Shown here piece by piece: positions 30,966-38,540 of a stretch of 38,540 bases of DNA. The DNA comes from CAIYXV01 sp035506255 (GTDB taxonomy: Bacteria; Margulisbacteria; WOR-1; XYC2-FULL-46-14; WPAF01). Made by a program: the position numbers and the translations under genes. Every line of letters starts with the position of its first letter. Position 1 is the stretch's first letter. The notes below the pieces were generated by a model. That model did not search any database and was not told where the DNA came from. It was given only the letters and a program-made list of their open reading frames with translations. The stretch covers positions 1 to 38,540 of the forward strand of contig DATJPS010000017.1 of the NCBI GenBank assembly GCA_035506255.1, in the 5' to 3' direction.

Positions 30966-31838
30966 ATGAAAGGGACGGTCGTCGCCCTCGGCACTTTTGA
31001 CGGGGTCCATCTGGGCCACCAGAGGATCATAAAAGACACCGTCAATTACGCCCGCCGTTGCGGGCTCGTCCCGGTCGCCACCACCTTTGATCCCCATCCA
31101 CAGCAATATATCGTTCCCGAAAGGGGACTTAAACTGTTGACGACGCTGGCCGAGCGCAGGGAGTTGCTGATCGGGCTGGGTATAAAAAAGGTAAAGGTCC
31201 TCAAGTTTAACGAAGCTCTCCGCCGTCTTTCGTACCTGTCATTCGTGAAAAAGTATCTGGTCGACGGGCTCAAGGCCAAAGCGGTCTTCGTTGGTTTTGA
31301 TTACGCGTTCGGCCATGGGCGGGCGGGCAATGTGGCGGAACTCCGGCGGTTGGGCAGGAAATTCGGTTTTAAAGTGAAGATGGTCCGCCCGGTAAAAGCG
31401 CATCGCGTCGCGATCAAATCATCGCTGATCCGCGAACTGGTGGCGCGCGGCGATTTTGACCGCGGCCTCCGCTATCTCGGCCATCCTTACCGGCTGAACG
31501 GTAAAGTGGTGAAAGGGGATGGGCGGGGGCGCACGCTCGGTTTCCCCACCGCCAACCTCAAGCTCGACTTGCACAAGCTGATCCCGCAGCACGGGGTTTA
31601 CGCCGGGCGCGCGCTCGGCCGCCGCTGCGTGGTCAACATCGGCGCGCGTCCCACTTTCGGCGCCGACGGCGTGGCGATCGAAGCGCACATCCCCGGATAT
31701 TCGGGTAACCTTTACGGCCGGACGGTCGCGATCGATCTGATCAAGAAGATAAGAGATGAAATCCATTTCCCCGACGTACGAGAACTAAAGGTGCGGATAC
31801 TTAAGGATATTGCCATTTCCAAAAAGATTATGTTATAA
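30966..31838 (+). CDS. ribF: Bifunctional riboflavin kinase/FAD synthetase
   Basis: 290 residues. Converts riboflavin to FMN and FAD. The N-terminal nucleotidyltransferase domain has VALGTFDGVHLGHQRII and TFDPHP; the C-terminal flavokinase domain has GDGRGRTLGFPTANL and NIGARPTFG. Slightly shorter than the usual 305-315. Starts four bases after amj without an obvious ribosome binding site. Its last codons carry the promoter of rpsO. Confidence 0.95.
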   Translation: MKGTVVALGTFDGVHLGHQRIIKDTVNYARRCGLVPVATTFDPHPQQYIVPERGLKLLTTLAERRELLIGLGIKKVKVLKFNEALRRLSYLSFVKKYLVDGLKAKAVFVGFDYAFGHGRAGNVAELRRLGRKFGFKVKMVRPVKAHRVAIKSSLIRELVARGDFDRGLRYLGHPYRLNGKVVKGDGRGRTLGFPTANLKLDLHKLIPQHGVYAGRALGRRCVVNIGARPTFGADGVAIEAHIPGYSGNLYGRTVAIDLIKKIRDEIHFPDVRELKVRILKDIAISKKIML

Positions 31839-31839
31839 T
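31810..31839 (+). promoter_or_regulatory. rpsO-pnp promoter
   Basis: TTGCCA (31810-31815), an 18-base spacer and TATAAT (31834-31839) with an extended TG form a near-consensus promoter in the last codons of ribF. The hexamer overlaps the ribF stop. Confidence 0.75.
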
Positions 31840-31872
31840 TGGAAAGCGAATTAAACGAACAGGAGTAAAATT

Positions 31873-32133
31873 TTGAAAAAGGAAGAGAGAACCGTACTGA
31901 TAGACAAGTTCAAGACCCACGACAGCGACACCGGGTCGCCGGAAGTGCAGGTCGCGCTGCTGACCGAAAGGATCAACCAGCTGGTCGAGCATCTCAAGAC
32001 GCACAAGAAAGACCAGAGTAGCCGCCGCGGGCTTTTAATGCTCGTCGGCAAGCGCAAGCGGCTCCTGCGCTACCTGGAAGGATCCGACTCTAAAAGATAC
32101 GAAGCCCTCACCGAAAGCCTCAAATTAAGATGA
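31873..32133 (+). CDS. rpsO: Small ribosomal subunit protein uS15
   Basis: 86 residues. Binds 16S rRNA helix junctions early in 30S assembly. HDSDTGSPEVQVALLTERIN and HKKDQSSRRGLLMLVGKRKRLLRYL are diagnostic. The start is TTG 31873, seven bases after AGGAG (31861-31865); there is no ATG in frame. Overlaps pnp by four bases, the classic rpsO-pnp pair. Confidence 0.97.
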   Translation: MKKEERTVLIDKFKTHDSDTGSPEVQVALLTERINQLVEHLKTHKKDQSSRRGLLMLVGKRKRLLRYLEGSDSKRYEALTESLKLR

Positions 32134-34247
32134 TCAAAACAGTAGAAAAAAAACTCCCTGATGGAAGAATAATTTCGCTCGAGACCGGCCGCGTGGCCCG
32201 CGAAGCGGGCGGCTCGGTCATCGTGCGCCTGGGCGACACCATGGTCCTGGCCACCGCCACCATGGCCGCCAATCCGCGCGAAGGGATCGACTTCTTCCCC
32301 CTGCTCGTCGATTACGAAGAAAAGCTTTACGCCGCGGGACGCATCCCCGGCGGGTTCTTCAAGCGCGAGGGCCGTCCTTCGGAAAAGGCGATCCTCAACG
32401 CGCGTAAGATCGACCGTCCGATCCGCCCGATGTTCCCCGAGGGTTTCCGCAACGATGTCCAGATCGTGGTGACGCCGCTGTCGGTCGACCAGGAAAATTC
32501 TCCCGACGTGCTCGCCATTCTCGGCGCTTCCGCCGCGCTCTCGATATCGGAGATCCCGTTCGAAGGGCCGATCGGCGGCGTGCGGGTGGCCAAGGTCGGC
32601 GATAATTACGTCGTCAATCCCACTACCGCGCAGATGAAGGAATCGACCATCGACCTGGTGCTGGCCGGGACTTATGAAGAGGTCTCCATGATCGAGGCCG
32701 GCGCCGACGAAGTGTCGGACGAGGACATGATGGGAGCGATCAAGGCCGGGCACGCGGTGATCCGGCAGCTGATCGAGATGCAGAATGATCTGATGAAGCA
32801 GGCGGGCCAGCCCAAGGTTAAAGTCAATATATACCAGATCGATGAACGGCTGAAGAAGCTGGTGCACGAAAAGGCCGGAAGGATCGAAACCGCGCTTTGC
32901 ATGTCCGATAAGGACAAACAGGGCGAGGAGATCGGCAAGATTGTGGATGAAGTCAAAAAGGCGGCGGCCGGAAATCCGGAGTTGGCTGAGATCGTAGCCA
33001 AGCATCCCGGCGACATCAAGGCCGTGATCGAAGAGATCGAATACGACGCCATGCGCGCCATGGTGCTAAACAAGGGGAAGCGGGTCGACGGCCGCGGTCC
33101 CAAAGAAATCCGTCAGATCAGCTGCGAGATCGGCGTCCTGCCGCGTACCCACGGCTCCGCCATCTTCACCAGGGGCCAGACGCAGGTGCTCACCGTGGCC
33201 ACGCTCGGCTCTACCGGCGAAGAACAGATGCTCGAGGGTCTCGATCTCGAAGAGACCGGCAAGCGCTACATGCACCATTACAACTTCCCCGCCTATTCGG
33301 TGGGCGAGGTGAGGCCGCTCAGAGGGCCCGGGCGCCGCGAGATCGGCCACGGGGCGTTGGCGGAACGGGCGCTGCTCCCGGTCATCCCGACCGAAGAAGA
33401 CTTTCCTTATACCATTAGACTGGTATCCGAAGTGCTGGGGAGCAACGGCTCCACCTCCATGGCCTCCACCTGCGGTTCGACGCTGGCGCTGATGGACGCG
33501 GGGGTCAAGATCGAATCGCCCGTGGCGGGAATCTCGGTCGGGCTTATTTCCGAAGGGAACAAGCACGTCACGATTACCGATATCCAGGGTTTGGAAGACC
33601 ACCTGGGCGACATGGACTTCAAGGTGACCGGTACCCGCAAAGGTATCACCGCCATCCAGGTAGACATCAAGATCAAGGGATTATCGTTCGAGCTGGTCAA
33701 ACAGGCGCTCGAGCAGGCCAAAGAAGGACGGCTTTACATCCTCGACAAGATGGAAGCGGTGATCGCGAAGCCGCGCGCCGACCTTTCGCCGTATGCGCCG
33801 CGGGTGATCTCGTTCAAGATCAATCCGGAAAAGATCGGCATGGTGATCGGCCCCGGCGGCAAGATGATCAAGAGCATCATAGAGGAGACCGGCGTCCAGA
33901 TCGACATCGACGACAACGGCACGGTCAATATCACTACCAGCGATCCCGCGGCGGCCGACGCGGCCAAAAAGCGGATCGACGACCTTACCTTTGAACCTAA
34001 GGTAGGGGATGTCTTCAATTCCGAGGTCGTCCGCATCATGAACTTCGGCGCTTTCTGCGAACTGCCGGGCGGCAAGGACGGCTTGATCCACATCAGCCAG
34101 ATCTCGCCCAAGCGCATCGCCAAGGTGGAAGACGCCCTTAAGCTGGGCGATAAAGTGATCGTGAAGGTCGTCGAGATCGACGATGTGGGAAGGATCAACC
34201 TCACGCTCAAGGGCGTGACCGACGAAGACAAAAAACACGCCCGATAA
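32130..34247 (+). CDS. pnp: Polyribonucleotide nucleotidyltransferase (PNPase)
   Basis: 705 residues, standard length. Phosphorolytic 3'-5' exoribonuclease of the RNA degradosome. Two RNase PH domains (the second from about 310: GKRVDGRGPKEIRQISCE, TRGQTQVLTVATLG) flank a helical domain. A KH domain (INPEKIGMVIGPGGKMIKSI) and a C-terminal S1 domain (NFGAFCELPGGKDGLIHISQ) bind RNA. ATGA overlap with rpsO couples translation. Confidence 0.98.
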   Translation: MIKTVEKKLPDGRIISLETGRVAREAGGSVIVRLGDTMVLATATMAANPREGIDFFPLLVDYEEKLYAAGRIPGGFFKREGRPSEKAILNARKIDRPIRPMFPEGFRNDVQIVVTPLSVDQENSPDVLAILGASAALSISEIPFEGPIGGVRVAKVGDNYVVNPTTAQMKESTIDLVLAGTYEEVSMIEAGADEVSDEDMMGAIKAGHAVIRQLIEMQNDLMKQAGQPKVKVNIYQIDERLKKLVHEKAGRIETALCMSDKDKQGEEIGKIVDEVKKAAAGNPELAEIVAKHPGDIKAVIEEIEYDAMRAMVLNKGKRVDGRGPKEIRQISCEIGVLPRTHGSAIFTRGQTQVLTVATLGSTGEEQMLEGLDLEETGKRYMHHYNFPAYSVGEVRPLRGPGRREIGHGALAERALLPVIPTEEDFPYTIRLVSEVLGSNGSTSMASTCGSTLALMDAGVKIESPVAGISVGLISEGNKHVTITDIQGLEDHLGDMDFKVTGTRKGITAIQVDIKIKGLSFELVKQALEQAKEGRLYILDKMEAVIAKPRADLSPYAPRVISFKINPEKIGMVIGPGGKMIKSIIEETGVQIDIDDNGTVNITTSDPAAADAAKKRIDDLTFEPKVGDVFNSEVVRIMNFGAFCELPGGKDGLIHISQISPKRIAKVEDALKLGDKVIVKVVEIDDVGRINLTLKGVTDEDKKHAR

Positions 34248-34254
34248 ATAAGCT

Positions 34255-34908
34255 ATGGACGGATCAGTAACCACCGTCGTAATCTTAATATTTGTTTTTT
34301 CGATCCTGGGCTCGGTCACCGGCAAGCATCCGGCGGTCCCGCATCCGTCCAATTTCCCCACCACCAATGTTCCCGCGTCAGAGCCTACCTATGACACGTC
34401 GACCACTTATTCGACCGTCGACGTCCCGGTCCCGGGGCCAGATTATCTTTCCGGCTTCACCGAAAGCCTGGGGGCCGATATCCGGAAATTCATCCAGAGT
34501 TACGCGGTGAAGATCGATCCCTGGGAAAGCGACACTATTTCGGATTCTATCCTCAAATACAGCCAGACCTATGACGTGAATCCCAAGTTGGTCTGCGGTC
34601 TGATCGCGCGGGAATCGCGCTTCAACCGCTTTGCCATCTCGTCTTCCGGAGCGCAGGGTTTGGGCCAGCTGCTCCCTTCGACCGCGACCGGGCTCGGCAT
34701 TACCGATCCATTCGATATCGACCAGAACGTGATGGGGACCACTCGTTACATCAAATCGCTACTCGACCGGTTCACCGGGACCAGTAAAGTCCCGTTCGCG
34801 ATTGCCGGTTACCTGGAAGGTCCAAACGCGGTGAAAAGGAACAACGGATTCCAGGGGCATTCCAAAAGCTACGTCGAAGACATCCTCAAGATCGCCAATA
34901 AATTGTAA
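34255..34908 (+). CDS. Lytic transglycosylase (SLT domain), membrane-anchored
   Basis: 217 residues. An N-terminal membrane segment or uncleaved signal (about 7-22) and a Pro/Ser/Thr-rich linker (24-60) lead to an SLT domain (about 95-215). The catalytic glutamate is Glu120 in IARESRFN, followed by SGAQGLGQLLPSTATGLGI and IAGYLEGPNAV. It cleaves peptidoglycan between MurNAc and GlcNAc. No ribosome binding site is apparent seven bases after pnp. It precedes comEA-comEC, so local wall opening for DNA uptake is possible but not shown. Confidence 0.88.
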   Translation: MDGSVTTVVILIFVFSILGSVTGKHPAVPHPSNFPTTNVPASEPTYDTSTTYSTVDVPVPGPDYLSGFTESLGADIRKFIQSYAVKIDPWESDTISDSILKYSQTYDVNPKLVCGLIARESRFNRFAISSSGAQGLGQLLPSTATGLGITDPFDIDQNVMGTTRYIKSLLDRFTGTSKVPFAIAGYLEGPNAVKRNNGFQGHSKSYVEDILKIANKL

Positions 34909-34999
34909 AGGCTGATTTTACGCCCCCGGCGACGAAAATCACTCCGATCCGGCCACTAAATCTCATTTTTCCCGGTATTGAAATTGCTTTTTGACCGGC

Positions 35000-35587
35000 A
35001 TGGAACTGAAAGGCGAACAGAAATTAACGGTGATCGGGTTGGCGGTGGCGGTAGCGGTCGGCGGGGCGGTCTATATTTTCAACCACGCGGTCTGCCCCGA
35101 AAAACCTTCCAAATTATTGGACGAGCCGGGTAAAATATTCGAGAAAAAGAGCGAAGCTTCGATCGTTGTGCATGTTTGCGGAGCGGTGGGAAGGGAAGGA
35201 GTTTATCGGCTGCGGGCGGGGGACCGGGTCGTCGACGCGGTGAGAATGGCAGGAGACGCCGCCGCCGGCGCCGACCTTTCGGCGGTGAACCTGGCGGAAG
35301 CGCTGAAAGACGGTGACAAGATAACCGTCCCGCTCAAACCTCTTCCAAATATCGGTCAGCTATCCGCTCCCGCAATCGGAGGGGCAAAAGCGTCCGCGGT
35401 CCCCGGGCAAAAAGTGAACGTCAATACGGCATCGGCCTCCGAGCTTGATTCACTTCCCGGTATCGGTCCCGCAACCGCCGCCAAGATCATTGAGGCAAGA
35501 CCATTCTCAAAATTGGAAGATATCATGAAAGTTCCGCGTCTGGGTAAAAGCAAGTTCGAAAAGCTGAAAGACAGGATAACGCTCTGA
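35000..35587 (+). CDS. comEA: Competence protein ComEA-like (SLBB plus helix-hairpin-helix)
   Basis: 195 residues from ATG 35000; an in-frame TTG at 34991 is an alternative. One N-terminal membrane segment (about 9-28) anchors it outside. An SLBB domain follows (VHVCGAVGREGVYRLRAGDRVVDAV). A C-terminal HhH pair (NVNTASASELDSLPGIGPATAAKIIEA, in parts; LGKSKFEKL) binds double-stranded DNA during uptake. It overlaps comEC by one base. The 91 bases before it hold no gene, ribosome binding site or clear promoter. Confidence 0.92.
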   Translation: MELKGEQKLTVIGLAVAVAVGGAVYIFNHAVCPEKPSKLLDEPGKIFEKKSEASIVVHVCGAVGREGVYRLRAGDRVVDAVRMAGDAAAGADLSAVNLAEALKDGDKITVPLKPLPNIGQLSAPAIGGAKASAVPGQKVNVNTASASELDSLPGIGPATAAKIIEARPFSKLEDIMKVPRLGKSKFEKLKDRITL

Positions 35588-37458
35588 TGTTCAAGCGGCC
35601 GCTGGTCGCGATCGCGGTCGGCTACGCGCTGTTGATCATCGTCCTTAGGCCTTTCATTCCCGTTCCTGAAAAGAACTATAGCCAGCAAAGCCCGACCGGC
35701 CCGATCGCGGCGATCAGCGACCGGTTCATGTCGGTGATCAAACTAACGACCCCCGCTCCGTATGACGCGCTCCTGGGAAGCATCGTCTTCGGCACCAGCG
35801 TATCCCCGCTCGACCCGGACCTCAAGGATAGCTACAAAAAAGCGGGGCTGGCCCACCTGCTGGTCGCCTCCGGTACGCAGGTCTCGATCCTGATCGGGGT
35901 TTGCCTGGCGATCGTTAGGAGCTGCGATCTCCCGATCGGCATCGGCGTGATCCTGACATCGCTGGCGAATATCCTGTTCGCTCTGATCGCCGGTTGCGGG
36001 CCGTCGATCATTCGCGCGGCGGTGACCGGGGAGATCACGCTAATAGGGCTTTGGTCGAATAAAGATACCGAAGCCTATACATCGCTGGCATTATCTGCGC
36101 TCATCCTGATGGTTCATGATCCGCTGGTACTGTTCGACCTGGGATTCCAACTCACTTTCGCTGCCACCTGGTCGCTCTTTTACCTGGCGCCCAGGATCGA
36201 AGAAAAGATCCGGTCCTCTTTCCATACCGGAAAGCTGAGCGTGTTCCCTTCGCTCGCCTCGGTTTGCCTGGCGCCGATCCTGGCCACCATTCCCATCACT
36301 ATGTTCAACTTCAACCAGTTCTCCCTGGTCGCGTTCTTCGTCAATCTTCTGGTGCTGCCGTGCGTGGAGGTCATGACCGTGCTGGGGTTCGCCTCGACCG
36401 TGATCGGAGCGATATTCCTTCCGGTCGCGGCCGCCCTCAACGGCTTCCTTTATCTGATGCTTATACTTATCAACGAAATCGTGTATACTTTTACCGGATT
36501 TCCCGGCGCCTGCCTGTACGTGGCGGCGCCTCCATTTATCGCGTTCGTTGTTTATTATCTGGTCCTGGCGCTATATTTTGAAGGGAAGGCACGAATGAAG
36601 AACATGATCAGGTTCGCGGCGGTGGCCGGGGCGATCCTGGTACTGGCATCGTCGCTGGCGCCGGTGATCGCCTCAAGACAGTTGAAGGTCACGGCGATCG
36701 ATGTGGGGCAGGGGGACTCGATCTTCGTGGAGGCCCCGTCGGGCCACACCATGCTGATCGACGGCGGCCCGAAATACAAAAACAGCGATGCGGGGAGACG
36801 GTTCGTTCTCCCGTTCCTCCATGCTCACGGCATAAACAAGATCGACATCCTGGTGCTGACGCACCCTCATGACGACCATGTCGGCGGCCTGGTGTCGGTC
36901 ATGAAGGACCTGCCGGTCGGACTGGTGCTCGATTCCGGGCAGGCGCACACCAGCCGCGCTTATCTCGATTTCCTCAAGACGATCGACCGGAAGAACATTC
37001 CGTACAAAGTAGCGCGCGCCGGCCTGAACATCGATCTGGGGCCGGAAATGAAGGCGACCGTGCTTAACCCGCAGGAGCCGTTCATCGAGGAATCGGCGCT
37101 CAACAATAATTCGGTCGTGATCCGCCTGGTCTACGGAAAAACTTCGTTCATGCTTGACGGCGACCTGGAAAAAGAAGGGGAACAGCGGGTAATGCGGTTC
37201 GCTAACGGTTTGCGGACGACGATCCTGAAGGCAGGACATCATGGCAGCCGCACCGCCAGTTCACAGGAATATCTTGATGCCGTAAGGCCGGAGGCGGCGT
37301 TGATCTCGGTCGGGGTCAAGAACCAATATCACCATCCGCATCCGTCGACGCTTAAAAAATTCGAAGCGATGGGGATCAAGATCTACCGGACGGACCGGAA
37401 CGGCAATATTGAAGTCTCTACCGACGGCGTAAAGTATTCTATTTTGACTCAGAAGTAG
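35587..37458 (+). CDS. comEC: DNA uptake channel protein ComEC
   Basis: 623 residues. Membrane channel for single-stranded DNA entry. The competence domain (about 95-330) has the typical LAHLLVASGTQVSILIG block and several helices. A C-terminal metallo-beta-lactamase-like domain (about 365-620) has VGQGDSIFVEAPSG, the metal motif THPHDDHVGG, FMLDGDLEKEGE and KAGHHGSRTASS. The N-terminal soluble OB-like (DUF4131) region of longer ComEC proteins is missing: the protein goes straight from one helix into the channel domain. Its last 20 bases overlap the convergent SLH gene. Confidence 0.95.
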   Translation: MFKRPLVAIAVGYALLIIVLRPFIPVPEKNYSQQSPTGPIAAISDRFMSVIKLTTPAPYDALLGSIVFGTSVSPLDPDLKDSYKKAGLAHLLVASGTQVSILIGVCLAIVRSCDLPIGIGVILTSLANILFALIAGCGPSIIRAAVTGEITLIGLWSNKDTEAYTSLALSALILMVHDPLVLFDLGFQLTFAATWSLFYLAPRIEEKIRSSFHTGKLSVFPSLASVCLAPILATIPITMFNFNQFSLVAFFVNLLVLPCVEVMTVLGFASTVIGAIFLPVAAALNGFLYLMLILINEIVYTFTGFPGACLYVAAPPFIAFVVYYLVLALYFEGKARMKNMIRFAAVAGAILVLASSLAPVIASRQLKVTAIDVGQGDSIFVEAPSGHTMLIDGGPKYKNSDAGRRFVLPFLHAHGINKIDILVLTHPHDDHVGGLVSVMKDLPVGLVLDSGQAHTSRAYLDFLKTIDRKNIPYKVARAGLNIDLGPEMKATVLNPQEPFIEESALNNNSVVIRLVYGKTSFMLDGDLEKEGEQRVMRFANGLRTTILKAGHHGSRTASSQEYLDAVRPEAALISVGVKNQYHHPHPSTLKKFEAMGIKIYRTDRNGNIEVSTDGVKYSILTQK

Positions 37459-38540
37459 CCGGCCTGGCGCCTTTTCCCGCGGTTATCTTCGGTGCCGGTT
37501 TTGGGGCGGGAACCGCTTCCGGCGTGGAAGGTTTTGTCGCTTCTCCGCTGACCGGCGCAGCTTCAAGCGTAAAGACCTTGGTGGGAGTTTCGATCACTTT
37601 TGCCTGTCCGGCTTCCACGGTCGGGGTCTTTGTAAGTTGCCCCCCTTCCGAGACCATTCCCACGTTCCAAAAATCGTTCACTTTTTTCTGTATCGGCACG
37701 GTGCGATAGAGCACTTCCGCCGCCTCGGAGCGCGGGAACGGCTTGTTCGGCTCAAAATCCCAGCCTTCAAGATATTTCAGCAGGCCCGCTTCTTTTGCCG
37801 GGAAAATGAAACGATTTGCCCAGAACCCTTCCTTCAGGTCCTTGAACGCTACACCATCCTTTTCGTTAAGCTGGGCGAAACGCGCCAGGATAGTAACGCC
37901 TTCGGCGCGGTTAAGGATGCGGTCGGGGCGGAAGGTCTTATCGGGATAACCGGTTACCAGCCCCAGGTCGACGCCGTAATTGACATAAGGCGCGTACCAG
38001 GCGGAGCTCTTTATGTCCTTGAACTGGCTAGCCTGTTGAGCCAGTTCCCATTTGCGGCTGCTGATGCTGCCGGTCCGGACCAGCAGGGCGGTAAGCTCTG
38101 CGCGCGTGATCCCTTTTTCGGGACGGAAGGAGTTGTCAGGATAGCCCTTGATCAAGCCGAGCACTGAACTGAGCGAGATCGGTTCCAATGCCCAGTGATC
38201 CATCGGCACGTCGCGGAATGGCTCGATCCTCAGGATATGAACTTCGTCGCTGATCCTTGTCGGATCGGGCGCCGGGGTGTAACCTTCGAACTTAATCGCG
38301 TTGCGCCCGAAATTCAGGAAAGTATTGCTCTCGATCGTCCCGGTCTTCGTCAATGGATAACCATTGCGCCGGATATCGGTCAGGTCCACCAGCTCCGATA
38401 CCTCTTTTACTTCCGAAGTCGAACTGAAGAGCGGCACCGTCCAGGTGGTCTTTTGATCGTAGACCAGTTTTCCTTTCGCTTCCGCCTGAATGATGACCGC
38501 ATCCATCGAGGTGATGCTGCGGTCGGCGGGGGAGAGGAAT
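37439..38540 (-). CDS. SLH-domain surface protein, C-terminal part (partial)
   Basis: The reading frame stays open to base 38540, so the N-terminus lies outside; 367 residues are visible. Three SLH domains occur in a row (FRDVPMDHWALEPISL, FKDIKSSAWYAPYVN and FKDLKEGFWANRFIF starts, each with GYPDNSFRPE-like ends, the last degenerate). They precede a Pro/Thr/Lys-rich tail of about 75 residues. The part before them (IIQAEAKGKLVYDQKTTW and onward) is beta-rich and unrecognised. SLH domains bind pyruvylated cell-wall polymers or anchor outer-membrane proteins to peptidoglycan in some diderms. Start at 38506 would be internal. Confidence 0.85.
   Translation of the reverse strand, partial: FLSPADRSITSMDAVIIQAEAKGKLVYDQKTTWTVPLFSSTSEVKEVSELVDLTDIRRNGYPLTKTGTIESNTFLNFGRNAIKFEGYTPAPDPTRISDEVHILRIEPFRDVPMDHWALEPISLSSVLGLIKGYPDNSFRPEKGITRAELTALLVRTGSISSRKWELAQQASQFKDIKSSAWYAPYVNYGVDLGLVTGYPDKTFRPDRILNRAEGVTILARFAQLNEKDGVAFKDLKEGFWANRFIFPAKEAGLLKYLEGWDFEPNKPFPRSEAAEVLYRTVPIQKKVNDFWNVGMVSEGGQLTKTPTVEAGQAKVIETPTKVFTLEAAPVSGEATKPSTPEAVPAPKPAPKITAGKGARPATSESK

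Noticed and set aside
34909..34999. Terminator between the transglycosylase gene and comEA
   Set aside because: GATTTT and GAAAATC flank a GC-rich centre, but the stem is short and imperfect and no T-tract follows.

Overview
The window is a chromosomal segment of an uncultured, LPS-bearing (diderm) bacterium. It carries LptB, an LptF/G permease, LptD, Lnt and an SLH-domain surface protein. The EF-Ts is short and Thermus/cyanobacteria-like. SepF, YggT and ProC are clustered. An LptB - permease - DUF3084 - YqgF-like operon resembles cyanobacterial gene order as I recall it. Together these suggest a lineage near Cyanobacteria, such as Margulisbacteria/Saganbacteria (WOR-1). That placement is inference, not proof. 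Coding density is very high: many neighbours overlap by 1 or 4 bases, and no gap exceeds 200 bases.

Layout. 1-646 (-): N-terminal exonuclease part of DNA polymerase I, cut by the window edge. 779-8676 (+): five tandem genes for secreted, fibre-like proteins. All share a signal peptide, a conserved mature N-terminus and GIGTT-type repeats. Two end in a self-cleaving S74 chaperone domain and three in an unrecognised tip domain ending in Y-[IM]-x-L-P-L. An orphan in-frame tip fragment lies directly behind the third gene. 8742-10186 (-): tsf and rpsB, with a terminator shared with the array. 10333-16219 (+): yggS, sepF, proC, yggT, a PfkB sugar kinase, a degenerate class II aldolase-like protein and bifunctional Rel. 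16239-21516 (-): a surface-sugar locus with a GT-C-like membrane protein, WecE aminotransferase, NeuD/PglD-type acyltransferase, a BKACE (DUF849) enzyme and a membrane-anchored GT2. 21595-25789 (+): trpD, lptB, lptF/G, DUF3084 protein, YqgF-like nuclease. 25763-30073 (-): lptD, a lipoprotein and lnt, facing the previous operon. 30140-34247 (+): amj (lipid II flippase), ribF, rpsO, pnp. 34255-37458 (+): lytic transglycosylase, comEA, comEC. 37439-38540 (-): SLH-domain protein, cut by the window edge.

How it fits together. Much of the window concerns the envelope: LPS transport (two convergent lpt operons), lipoprotein maturation, lipid II flipping, murein cleavage, aminosugar synthesis, an S-layer-type protein and DNA uptake. 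The strongest candidate for an undescribed system is the array at 779-8676. It looks like a family of surface fibres with constant bases, mosaic stems and exchangeable tips, with a fossil tip left by an exchange. Other points worth a second look are a consistent pattern of apparently leaderless genes (-10 hexamer 5-8 bases before the start codon), an ATT start for lptB, a BKACE enzyme inside an aminosugar locus, and an aldolase-like protein lacking all three metal-binding histidines.
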